A DNA stretch of 64,000 nucleotides from Corythucha ciliata (Eukaryota; Arthropoda; Insecta; Hemiptera; Tingidae). Made by a program: the position numbers and the translations under genes. Below are positions 11,102 through 22,700 of this stretch, piece after piece; the stretch's first letter is position 1; each line of letters opens with the position of its first letter. Where the stretch lies: contig CM075942.1 of assembly GCA_038030265.1 (NCBI GenBank), positions 38,840,751 through 38,904,750 of the forward strand, given 5' to 3'. The notes below the pieces were generated by a model. The model was given only the letters and a program-made list of their open reading frames with translations, ran no database searches and had not been told where the DNA came from.

Positions 11102-12630
11102 CAATTATTTAATGACTGCCAAATCTTCACAGTTTGGTGGAATAAAGGGTGGGATACGCCTGTTTTATGTTTGTTTTTTCTGTGGCTGAATCGAATGGTG
11201 GTGCTAAAGATGCTCATGAATTAGTTGAGCTAGGGGAATAGGGGTAATACGATGTTTAATATTTTATAAAGGATTCCGTTTCTACTAAGGGACGCAATTC
11301 GGGAATAGACAAGCAAGAGCTATTTTATTCACTTTGGCATATTTTCGGTGTGTCCTTCGTGTTGGTCCCCACTATTCGTTCTAAAACCCAATGATTCTGC
11401 CTGATTTGATCGCCGAATACGCTAATCCTCAAGCAGATCCTCTAGAAACGCTTTCTACCTATTTGATAAACTATGCTCCGAAGTAATCATGCTCGGCGTT
11501 TACATGCAGTTACAGTAAAGCGCTCCGAGTAATCAGAGTACGAGATTTATCACTCCCAAGTGAACGCATTTTTTTACACGTGAATTGGATTCAGAGTTCC
11601 AATTCTATGGCCTCCTAGAAGACTGGACCTTACCCTTCTCGGCTAACGTTGTGGAGGGACTTAAAACAGGAGTTTGTAAAGATATGGTGAAAAACATCCT
11701 GAGATCGAAGATTTGCTGGATAGGATTCACATGCAGTGACTAAGAAAGGCGGAATCCAGAGGTTTCAGAAGGAGCAGTGGATGAGGTTCGCCGCATATGC
11801 CTAAACCAAATAGCGGACACACAGAAAATATCATGCTGAGAAGAATAAAGTAGCTCTTGTTCGTCGTTTCCCGCATGTTCTCTCGTTGTTATTAGAGATA
11901 CTCGGACTTTTCCCACAAATAGCAACCCTTAGTGGAAAATAAATTCATTTTTAAACATAACACCAGACTACCCCTATTCCCCTAGCTCTCCTATTTCAAG
12001 CCACATATGCACCACCCGATTCAGCGCTGATATGCGTGCCAACCGCTACTCGATTCAGCGAGAAAAAACAAGTAAAACCACCCTTTATTCCACCAAACTG
12101 TGAAGATTTGGTAGTCATTGAATAATTGAGCAAGATAAAAAAACACCTATTTTTTCAATCAGACGCGGTTTTCTCACCTATTCGATTTTTTAATTTAAAA
12201 AATGAATAGACCTAATGAAAGCTGAGGTTCTACACCAACTTTTAAGATTGCAGTGTACGATTAACCGACAGATTCAGTCGGAGTTGAAAACGTTTGAAAA
12301 TTCTGCAAATTTTCGTAATTCCTCACATTTTACTACTCAGGCTCATTTTTCGTCCCCTGAATCCTACGTTTAAAATAATATTTAGCACTGGGAAGATGGT
12401 AAATTTAACGCTCTTTCCAACGGTGTATTCAGATTTGATTTTCGGCCAGAAATACGCGAGTTACAGTCGTTTTAGTAACGTGATGTCTATGACATGAAAA
12501 AAATCTTAAAAGTGAAAAAAGTCGGACCTCGTGCGGGGTGAAATTTTTTTTTGCAGAGGACAACTTTTGCCGCAAATGAGTTGCAGAATCGAACCCTGGC
12601 CGGTGGTGCGACCTTAACGTTAACACCCTG
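10569..12630. mobile_element. 2.06-kb non-autonomous element with about 700-bp TIRs ending CAGGGTGTTAAC
   Basis: The left end CAGGGTGTTAACATTAAGG and the right end (reverse complement CAGGGTGTTAACGTTAAGG) are flanked by TA. The arms stay complementary for about 700 bases (10569-11260 and 11940-12630), past GGCCAGGGTTCGATTCTGC, CCGACTGAATCTGTCGGTTA and CTTCACAGTTTGGTGG. The left arm contains a T-run of roughly 50 bases at about 11055-11098 that the right arm lacks. The 680-base centre has no convincing frame. TA flanks are consistent with Tc1/mariner-like insertion, but the transposase source is unknown. Confidence 0.85.
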
Positions 12631-12639
12631 TATATTATA

Positions 12640-13092
12640 CAGGGTGTTCAAAAAATGGATGTCAATATTTTGCCCTGTGAATGTACGTCCAAAATGCGTC
12701 AAAATTATCCGTATTAACCATAGTCCGATTCCTAATAGTTTCCGAGATTTTAAGGAAATAAGCACTTTTGTAATGGGCCTAGTTTTTACGGATAAAATCG
12801 TTCGTAGCTTGGCAACCAGAGCTTTCACGTCAAATTAAGTGGCACCATTGGAAAGGACAGACTGTTTTCCATTAGATTCCATTTTGTTCGTACGCGCTGA
12901 GGAAATCAGCTGCGAACTCAAAATTATGTTCAAGCTCATCATCGTTGCCCATAATTTGAAGTCAGATTTCTGCTCAACAGGTGCTTTCCGAGATGACATT
13001 TTTTGAGAAAAGTTGGCGCACGGTACCATCGTTAAAGTGACATGTTCATCCCCACCCTTTACCCACAATTTTTCCAGAGTTTCTCTATTCAG
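12640..13092. mobile_element. Fragment of a second CAGGGTGT-ended element (CAGGGTGTTCAAAAAATGG)
   Basis: Only ten bases after the previous element ends, a new TA-flanked CAGGGTGTTCAAAAAATG terminus starts at 12640. About 450 bases follow, with no matching right end before the downstream direct repeat begins at 13093. It is therefore truncated. Overlapping short frames on both strands have no recognisable similarity. Confidence 0.55.
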
Positions 13093-13302
13093 GAGAGCGG
13101 AATACAATAGTAGCCAACGTCATTCAAGTAAATCACTCTACAAAATCAGTATTTCTTGTCTTTCATAGTTGGTAACAATGACCTTTACTCCCGAAAGATG
13201 GGGGAATAAAGCTGGTGACTTTCCCTTGGGAGTAATTGGCAGGCTTACCATAAAATTTTGAAATTGATAAGGACTGCTTTATCTCCGGGTTGTACATAAA
13301 TT
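13093..13302. repeat. Downstream copy of the 204-bp direct repeat
   Basis: This is the partner of 10357-10560. Here the sequence runs on without a break into TTGTACATAAATTAATAAAC, so this copy probably keeps the ancestral right-hand context, while the upstream copy is cut at TTGTACATA by the inserted element. Confidence 0.85.
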
Positions 13303-14320
13303 AATAAACATTCGTTGTATATTGCCAAACATCAAATGATAAGAAGTACCGGACTCAAAGTTTCTCTGAAACGCCACCAGACATCGTATCCCTTAGCTAC
13401 AATCGGCAATAATATGTATAATTGCTTTTTCGAATCGAATACGAACTAGTCACCCTTCCCAGTTGCCTCCCTCAGAAACCGATTCTTTTTCTGTCGCCAA
13501 ATGGTTTGACTTCTTCAGTTTGTGGGATTTGCTAGATTTCTCAAATGAATTTTGAGTGATGAATACTTATCAATGTGAGCATTGATGAAAATTATCAAAT
13601 TATGGCCAATCAAATATAACAAAACGGATGTTTTTGAAACTGTACAGTTTCGTCTACAGGACTCTGCAGCAAATTAAAAACAATACGCCCACAACAACTT
13701 CATAATATAAAAATTGGCCTCGCAAAAATTACAAAACTCACCTAACTTCTGTATGGTTCTATAAAAATATTCAGAAATCACGCAATGGTAAATTCCATAA
13801 AGTGATGATGTTCCCCACGATTTCAAAGAAGTATGCGGTTTGCGGGAGAACACATGGGACAAGATTTCATAAAAACGATCCGCAGGTTGCGTTCTAATCA
13901 AGGGTTATGTAACGAATACATACGCAGAATATAAAAAGCCCGGCATTGTGATCACTACCATGTCTTGGGAACTCTATGTATGACACACGGTAATGAAATG
14001 TGCATGCACAGTAGCGCAAGAATACGCATGATGGATTTACTGGCGAATATTGTGCTCATTATCGCTTTCAACGTAAATGGAAACACACAATAAATCCGGC
14101 CCAGTCATTTCCATCCAAGTTACCGTACATATAAGTCACTAGGTTTTTCAAACCAGTATAACATTACGGTACTTAGGCATCAAGGAGTTTTTTACAGGCG
14201 CGATGTTCATAAAGAACTTGTTCCTTAGAATCTCTCAACAGCAGCTCTCAACCTTTATCGGAGGGAAATAAAAATAGATAGAAATGAGAAACAAAGGAAG
14301 TTCGTTTTAAGAAGATTTAT
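13303..14320. other. No gene recognised
   Basis: About 1 kb of AT-rich sequence with no frame over 75 codons that resembles anything, no clear repeats and no inverted arms. The minus-strand frame at 13674-13901 lacks family resemblance. Confidence 0.5.
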
Positions 14321-14870
14321 GAGAAAAAATAATGATTTTTCTCTTCAAAATCGCTTGTTTTGACCTGAAAAATTTGATTGTGACTTTAACTTGATAAAAA
14401 GCATTAAAACCTTATCCAAAGCTTTTCGTTGAATCGAACTGATTATGCACGCCTGCCAAAGTAACAAAAAATGTCGCTCCGGCAGCTGGAGTGTCGGATA
14501 GAATACATTTCACAAAACACGAATTTCCTTAATTTCACTTAATTAGCGATTATTCAGCAAAAATGGCATACACATGTAGAGTAACAAAGTGAAATGTTAA
14601 CTAATGCCGGATAATAACTAAATAACTAAAAACGTCGAAACTTGTAGTAGTGAAATGCACTTAACCCGACAACCAGCTGCCGGAGCGACATTTTTCGATA
14701 CTTTGGCAGGCGCTCACATTGAATTCCACTCCAAGGATAGCTTTGGATGTGGTTTTATAACTTTTTAGCGTGTTAAAATCACAAGGATTGGTCAAATTTT
14801 TCAGGTCAAAACAAGCGATTTTGAAAAGAAAAAACATTATTTTTTCTAAAAAATTATCATTTCTGACGAA
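14320..14870. mobile_element. Inverted-repeat element with about 180-bp arms
   Basis: The left arm (about 14325-14505) contains AAAATCGCTTGTTTTGACCT and GTCGCTCCGGCAGCTGG. The right arm (about 14680-14860) contains CCAGCTGCCGGAGCGACAT and AGGTCAAAACAAGCGATTTT. Near the centre, GTGAAATGCACTT precedes CCCGACAACCAGCTGCCGG; the same pairing of a GTGCATTTCA-type motif with a CAGCTGCCGGAGCGA motif recurs at about 24680-24720 and, more loosely, near 51920. No coding sequence. Confidence 0.7.
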
Positions 14871-15828
14871 AACTCACCAATCAACTTAGAAAACGCTTAC
14901 GACTATTTTTGTAAAGGACACTTAGAAGATGTTTTTCTGAATCACGGGTTGTCCGTACACTCGGATTTAGTGAGGACAAACGGGAACTGACTTTTTTTGA
15001 AAAAAATAAAATCCCCGATTTGCACTACTTTGAGCCGCATTTAAAGGCACATAAAATAGTTAACTTCTATCGAAAATGGCTAATCCTAACAGAAAATAGT
15101 GTGTTTTTTTCGAATCCATCACCAAAAGTTGCAAAAATTCAAATTGAATGCGAGTTTCTCGCAGTTAGTTTTAAAAAATGATGTAAGCCTTAAAAATCGT
15201 TTGAAAAATCATATCTCGAAGGGCTTTGATTTTCGGGCTATGGTTTGTATGGTGATTTCGGTCGCAAATGAGTTCTACTTTCACCCAATTTTTTTTTGTC
15301 ACACTTATCCCCTTCCACCCTGTATGTTTATTACAAGTATGCGTCGGTCCGCGTCAAGTATAAAAAAGTGCTAGTAACTCCCGTCCCGTCTCAGTCTGGT
15401 AAAGGTCCCATTTCCTGCCCATTCTTCTTACAAATAGCATGTTTTCGGTTTCGAAATAGAATTAGTTTACCTATCCATTTATCGATTTATGTATTCGCTT
15501 ATTTATATTTTTATTGATATATCTAGCGTCCATCAAGGCAACTCCGGCTTAACGGTCCGCCATAAGCCCTGTCTTTATATTAGGAAGACTTAAATTGTTG
15601 ATGTTTAATTTTTTTGTTGAAATAAATACTCTATGATGATGAAAACAGCCTTTTTGTACGCTGAACATCAGCTTAAAATCCTTCATTCATCAATCTTGGG
15701 AAAAATTATTTTCGCTTGGGAGTGAAATCGCAATGCACCTCTCCATTGTAAACTTACGATATGAGCGAAATAATTTATCACTTGACATTCGCTTTCAAAT
15801 ACATTTTTCACAAGAGTTATTTTTCATG
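14871..15828. other. No gene; right end of a CAGGGTGG-type element at 15321
   Basis: The sequence CACCCTGTATG at 15315 is the complement of a TA-flanked CAGGGTGG terminus, preceded by a stretch (15250-15300) whose complement includes ACTCATTTGCGACCGAAATC, akin to the element at 63748. No left partner was found. The remainder should contain the 3' UTR of the MFSD11-like gene; TTTATT at about 15502 could serve as its minus-strand AATAAA. Confidence 0.35.
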
Positions 15829-16707
15829 TCACAGACCTTGTTCTTCGACGTAAGTACCCCCCGGTTTGATCCCTTCGGTGAGACAAGAAGTGGACGGAGA
15901 GCTCTGCTTTGCCGTAAGACGCTCAACCATATAGAAACACACTGCAGACGCCGTTCCAACAGCCATAAGGATCCCCACTTGGCAGTAAAGACCAGCGTGG
16001 GAGCTGTAGAAAAAAGATGTTGCTCCTGCTAACGTCTGGAAGAATTTAAAGAAAAAACGTCTACTGAAGAATATACCCCGGCAATAAAAAGTTGTGACAC
16101 ATACAACTTGTGAAGGCACAAATAAATACACAGGGTGTTTCAGAACTGTACGGCATCCTTTTGTAGGCTTTCCTGACCTGAAAATATTGCGTTAACGTAA
16201 AACGTTGGTCAAAAACAATTTCCCAGCATAAAGATGCGGGCGGTTTTGTATTTTTGAAGATTTTGACGATTTTTCCGGGAAAAGTTCAATTTCTGGACTT
16301 TTACTTGTCCAAAATGCATTTATGACCACCTTTTCGGAAACCCCATGAACGTTCCCATAGGATGCAACCATTTTCATTCGACGTAATTGACTGTAAGACT
16401 GACAGTCGGCAATCGAAGCGGGAGGCAATTATCCGGTGAATTAACTAACTCTTCTAATGCAGCAATCCACAAATTGTAATACATAAAATTGAAGCTAATT
16501 GAATGGGGCAACGTTTGGTGAAATGGGAGATTCCTAGCCAAAAACGAAAGGGTGAAATCATTAATGAAAGAATGTACACGGTCCTCGCAGCAGGACTTTG
16601 CGTACTCGTGGAAGGACGCAATTTATTAGGTCACTAGAGGATTTCACGTGCTCGTAGGAGGACTTCTTGTACTATCATTGAAAAGCTGAACTCATGATAC
16701 GTTCCCG

Positions 16708-16738
<31 letters not shown>

Positions 16739-19700
16739 AAAAGTCCAATTTTTACTGATTTTATTTAATTTTGAAATTCAGCTACTATTTGGCCCTTTTT
16801 CGCTTCCATATGACCCGTTCAATGCGCCAATTGTAAGGCTGACTTGAAATATTGAGCGTTTAGAGCCAGTTCCCGATCAAACTCGTTGCTTTGGTGGCTT
16901 TATTCAGTATTGGCGGGAAATTTCATGCTTGTTGAATAAAAAAACGGCCTTCCAGCTCATTTCTCATCACGATGTCGGTGCTTGCGGACCGTGGGGCGAG
17001 AGTTTCCATGTCGGCAAAGTATTTTGATGCTCCCAACTCAAATACTGAGTGGAGTAAAAGCATTTACGGGTGTGATTTTGATAAGGCATTGTGTCACGGA
17101 ACAGTAGTGGCGATTATTGGCCAAGAATACCGTCGAGTGAAGTGGGACATCGATGGCTCGTCGACCAGGGTGAAGATTCGGGACCTTTTAGATCCAGTGA
17201 CTGAAAAACCTTTCACGCTCCCACTTCAAACGCAAGATAAGATTCTATAATTACCACAATGCTTCAAATAGATTGTTCATCACTCGCTGAAGGGAGGGGG
17301 GGGGTAGAAGGGTTCAGTCAGCATGAAACGATCATGAAAGGAATCATCTCTGGTCAATTTCGAAGATTTTCATTAGAGTTTTTTTTGGTTTGTTTTTTTA
17401 TTCGAGATTTTTCTATTTAGTAGACGTCCTATGAAAAATTTATGGGCATAAAAAAGATAGGGTTTCGTTCATTTTTCGTTCCTTTCAGGTCTATCCACAC
17501 ACATCAGTGTCGTGAACGGGACGTGCCCCGTCCGGCAAATAAAATATTATTCTCAATGGAAATTGAAGGGTCACGTCCCTGACACGTGCCGGATAAGTGT
17601 GAACGAGCCTCTCAATTCCCATATGAGAATAATATTTTACTTGAGCACGTCCCGTTCACGGCACTGATGTGCGTGAATAGACCTTTCAGCAGCGATGAGC
17701 AGCCAAGCCTTTTGCTTCTTCATAAGAACGCCTTCAAAAAATAGATTTTTTTTTTTGTCAGCAGATCGATCTAGTTCTATTCAGAAATCTGCCGTACCCC
17801 CCAAGAAATTGAAAAAAAACCGTGAAAAAACTTCCTGCTGTTTCGAGCGTGAAATCCGCGCGTCCGACCGAAGAAGAAGCGTCCAGTTCGAGCTCATCTG
17901 ATTCGTCGGAAGACGAGAGTGCAAACGGCGACGATGGTCCAGTGACAGCGCACGACACTACATGGGAGTTTGGGAAAAATGTTGACATCGACGTGTTCAA
18001 AGACTCGCGCTTCCTGCCACGTTTGTACGTAGAAAACCCGAACATGCTCAAAGAAATCGACTTTTGGAAACTTTTTTTCCCAGTTGAAGATATTAGCCGA
18101 ATTTTGTCGTGTTCTAATGCCAAATTGAGGGACAACCGACGGCCAATTTCGCAAAATAAATTGTACAAATTTTTCGGAATTTTATATGCCATGAGCCAAA
18201 ACGTTCTGCCGGCTCGTAGAGATTATTGGGCTTGCGAAACCAACGGACTTTTTTCTCCTCCTGCTTTCGGATCAAGGTTTGGGATGGGGCTCCATAGGTT
18301 TGAAGAAATTTTGTCGTGCCTATCATTCGCTCGAAATGAACCTGGACGTGACGATAAGAGGGCAAACGTAAGACCCTTTGTGGAAATGACCCGATCCAAG
18401 TGGGCTCGTGTCTTTTCTCCTGGATACAAGATAGCAGTGGATGAATCGATGTTCGCCTGGTACGGAAAAGGAGATTATGAGGGGGCATGCCAGCGGTAAT
18501 GAAAATAAAACGAAAACCTAAAGGGGTGGGGTGTGAGGTGAAAACGGCAGCCGACGGATTGTCGAGAATTATGATAGGTATGGAGATTAATGAAGGGAAA
18601 GAGGAAATGAAGAACAAACCGTGGCAATCAGAGCTCGGCGCCGGAACAGCGGCAACGCTTCGTCTAACCGAGCCGTGGCACGGTACTGGTCGGATTGTCG
18701 TGGGTGATTCGTGGTTCGCCTCAGTAAAGACTGCCGTTGAATTGAAAAAAAGGGGCCTCTATTTCATTGGAATCGTGAAGACTGCTGACAGAAACTATCC
18801 GATGAAGCCAATCATCGAGAGGTGCACCGAAACGAAAGGCAGCTTTGCGAGCGCTACTGCAGAAGTCGAAGGCGTCAACCTCCTTGCGGTTTCATGGAGA
18901 GACAGGAGAGTTCATTCCTTCGTATCGACGTGTAGCACCACTAATCCTGGAAAGCCCTGCTATAAGAAGAGGTTTGACGAGAATGGTCAGCAATTTTAAA
19001 AATCTGTACCACGACCAAAAGTCGTCGAAGATTATTTTGATGCGGCACCGGCGATTGACATACACAATCACATCCGACAGAGCGGCCTAGCGCTTGAGGA
19101 AGTGTGGCGGACTCAGCAGTGGGAGCACCCCATGTTTGCTTCCATCTTGGGTATAATTGAGACAAATGCGTTTTTGGCGTATAATTTCTTCAATAGGGGA
19201 CAGTTGGAAAAGCCTCTTACACACGCTGAATTCACGACAGCTCTGGCGCTTCAGCTGATAAATAATGATAGTCCAACCAACACTACTCACAATCAGCCTG
19301 TTCAGTTGATCCCACGTCCACACGAGCTCAACGAAGACGCACCTCACTCGTTGGTATCGCTGTCGAAAGACGATGACAGAAAAAGGGTGCAACGAAAATG
19401 CGTCATGTGTTCGAGGATCAGAAAAAAGCAAGTAAAAGCAAGCTATTACTGCCGAAAATGTGGCCCAAGAGCTGTCCTGTGCTGCCCTACAACCGGTAGG
19501 ACTTGTTACGAGGACCATTTACTAAATGGTATTCCTATTTAATCATTGTGATGTGATTTTTTTTTAATGTTAATTTTTTTAAGTCATTAAAAGTACAACT
19601 TCGTATTATTTTTTCCGTATCATAATTCCGATTCAATTAATATGCCTATCAAGTGGAGGGCACGTTTTGAAGCACTACCCATCGGTATACCCCCCCCCCC

Positions 19701-22700
19701 ACCCATATTCGTGTTGAGAAAAAAGATAAAAAAAGAAAGTAGTAACAAGCGATTCACCAAAATATGCAGGTACATTTTGAGATGAAAAAATATGTGAGGC
19801 TCATCGGTCCTACCGGTACTGCCGGCAGGACGCGTGCCTTCTGGAAGAACAAATCTTGTTAAGCGTAAAGTCCTACCAGCAGGACGCCGACGCGGGTTGG
19901 GCCGGTGTACTAAAGTCCTTCCTGAAGGTCCTTCTGGCAGGACGGGACCCTGTACACTCTGTCATTAAGCGTTAAGGGGCAGCTTGTAATACCGGATTTC
20001 GAGTTTCCGAAAATGTGGTCATTAATGTATTTTGGACAAGTAAAAGTCCAGAAATTGAACTTTTCCCGGAAAAATCGACAACATTTTCAAAAATAAAAAG
20101 TCACCTGTATCTTTGTGGGAAATTATTTTTGACCAACGTTTTACGTTAACGTAGGTAATATTTTCAGGTCAGGAATAAGCCTGCTAAAGGATGCCGTAAA
20201 GTTCTGAAACACCCTGTAAAATAAACTTTGTGGAATGATGCAGTACCATAAAAAAGTAGTAAAGTGAGTAAATTGCCGAAGGATTGTCAGAATAGATGAT
20301 TCCAAGGGAGACATACACGGGGTTAGCTGAGAGGCTTATTCCCATCCCGAGGGCTGCACTGCAGGCCATAGCAAGAACGGGACTAAAACGTTAATAAGTC
20401 GAACGCGTTATAATTTATCATTAATTCTTGTAAATTGTAACTTGAAATAATCTTACTTGCTCCGAATTATGGCATCGTCTCTTGTGTCTCTGATGGGCGA
20501 TTCGTCAGGAAGATTGAGTATGATGAAGATGTAGGCAATCACATGGAGAGCGATTCCCAAGATAACTATAGGGGTTCGCCCCCATCGCTCTGCCCGTTTG
20601 TTCAAGAGGGCGAGCGACAGGGAAGCTTTAGTAACGAAATTCACTACATTAGGGCCGTTTTTACGTATACGGTTCAGTAGTACTTTACCAAAGATTTGGC
20701 CAGCAGCTGTGACGCTTCCCGATATTCCTATGAGACTCTTTGGATATTCGGATATGTTCAGAGTTGATCCTATAGATGGGGAGTAGACTCCGAGCGCAAA
20801 AGACAGAATCAAACCTTCGAATTTCATAAGTAGTACGTGATACTATAAAAAATAGTAGTATTGTAACATATGACACGCCGAATTATAGTTGAACCACATT
20901 CTAATGGAACCTAAAAATCAATAAAACCAATTTGTTTTACATGTGATTAGGTTCATTTAGATCTGGAAATTTAGTTTAAAAAGTCCATCAAAGTTTGGTT
21001 CAACTATAGTAAAGCTTCCAACTAACTACACGAAATATGCAAAAAGCCTAATTCGTGAATCCCAGCTCTAGCTTTGCCTAATTCACGAAATATGCACCTT
21101 TTTGCTTATTTTGTGAATTATAGGAAGCTGGACAATAATTCGGCGTAGCATTTACACATAGGTACAGGGTGTTTCAGGACGAATGCCGTGTATTTTAATA
21201 TGTTGTAGTACTAAGTAATTGCGACCAAAATCACCCTATTGACATAGGGTCGCAAATGATTTCTCTTGAAGTTACAGGCACATTTGTGTATTTTTAGCCA
21301 TTCGTTGTTTTTCCTCTAAAAAGACCTTACACCGACTAAACCTTTTTTTGTACCCTTAAACTGCCGACGATGATCACACAAAAAGATCACACAATTTTAC
21401 TTCAGAAAACGTCGATCAACAACATTTTAGTTGCCTCCAAAAATTTCAGTAATTCTTTAAAAATGAAGAAAGCGGCGTTTTCCAAATTTCCTGTGTACGT
21501 CAGCGCCAGTTTCTGACCAAGTGATCATAGTGAAAATGTTTCGCCAATTTCAGTAAAACATGACCGTGTTGAGAGCTTTCAAAGGATTTTTGAAAAATTT
21601 AAATCGGTTCATTTTTATATGAGATGTTGTCCCTATAGGGTGATTTTGGTCGCAATTACTTAGAACTACAACAAATTAAAATATACGGCATTCGTCCTGA
21701 AACACCCTGTATATTTTTGAGCCCCTGTTAATGCGATGAGTGCAAACCAAGTATAGTATTTTATTCATTGTGAAGAAGAGTTACATAAATGAAGACATGG
21801 TTCGGAATGGACGTTCCGTACTTCATGGCATTTCTTCCTGGAAAAGGTCTATGTAATTGCCTTATCTCTGCTGGTGATCCTCTATTTACATTGTTTACCC
21901 CAACGAAATTAACATTTTGATTCAGCACTTTATCTATCGCATGGTATTAACAGGGTCTCAAAACGAAAAGATTCCTTTACCAACGTATATGAACTGAACC
22001 ACGAATAGCTGTGTAACTGGATTCTTCAACATTGCAGACACCTCCTTGAAAGCAGTTATGGGTCCCACTGTTTCCACATCGAGATCGCGGCCATCCTCAT
22101 CCACAGGTTTTCGTACCTGGCTAATGACAACTGCTCCGAGGACGCAGACTGCGGTCAGCGTGAGGAGAAAACGATTTCGGGTCGCGAGGTCTATGCGTTC
22201 TATGCTTTCAAATTCGTAGGAGACGTAGAGATTCCCGATGAAAAACCTTTAAAAATAATAAGTATCCCATAAAATTTCACTTTGAGAAGGGGAGGGGGGA
22301 GAATATACTAACGCTGTTTGATACATTGTTAAAAAGAAGCACGAATTCCGAGTCATAGTCACATCATCCGAGTTTTTCGCCACCCCAGTGCTAGTGGAAG
22401 TCCATAGGATGGCACCGCCGGTACCGGCTGCGGCTGCGCTCAAATAAATGAGCCATTTGATTGGGAAGAAGAGGGAACCCAGGTAAAAACTGAGGTTGAA
22501 AGTTAAACTTGAGAGTTTCTATCATGGATGATGGAAATCATGAATAAGAATGAATCTTACATGTACGTGGACACGCCGAGGACCATAGACGAACGGAGGC
22601 CAATCTGATCAATCAGAGAAGGAACGAACCAGTTGCTAACGGCAAAGGTGATATTGATTATGGCGAGTGCCGTATATCCGTCTCCATCGAAGGAATTATT

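Larger units (their letters stand above)
16131..20216. mobile_element. 4.09-kb CAGGGTGT-ended element carrying a piggyBac-like gene, in the last MFSD11 intron
   Basis: The ends CAGGGTGTTTCAGAACTGTA (16131) and the complement of CAGGGTGTTTCAGAACTTTA (ending 20216) begin inverted arms of about 215 bases, which continue through AACGTTTTACGTTAACG, CAGAAATTGAACTTTTCCCG and TTTCGGAAAC. Inside are a 92-codon frame, a 200-bp hairpin MITE, a broken piggyBac transposase and, at 19800-19960, short repeats of a GGCAGGAC motif. The flanks (ACA and TAA) do not show the TTAA duplication typical of piggyBac, and the ends belong to the CAGGGTGT family seen elsewhere with other contents. Confidence 0.8.

Noticed and set aside
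12487..12838. Overlapping ORFs on both strands (up to 113 codons)
   Set aside because: They span the end of one TIR element and the start of another; no similarity or codon-use signal.
18114..18617. 167-codon minus-strand ORF over the first piggyBac gene
   Set aside because: It is the antisense shadow of the transposase catalytic domain.
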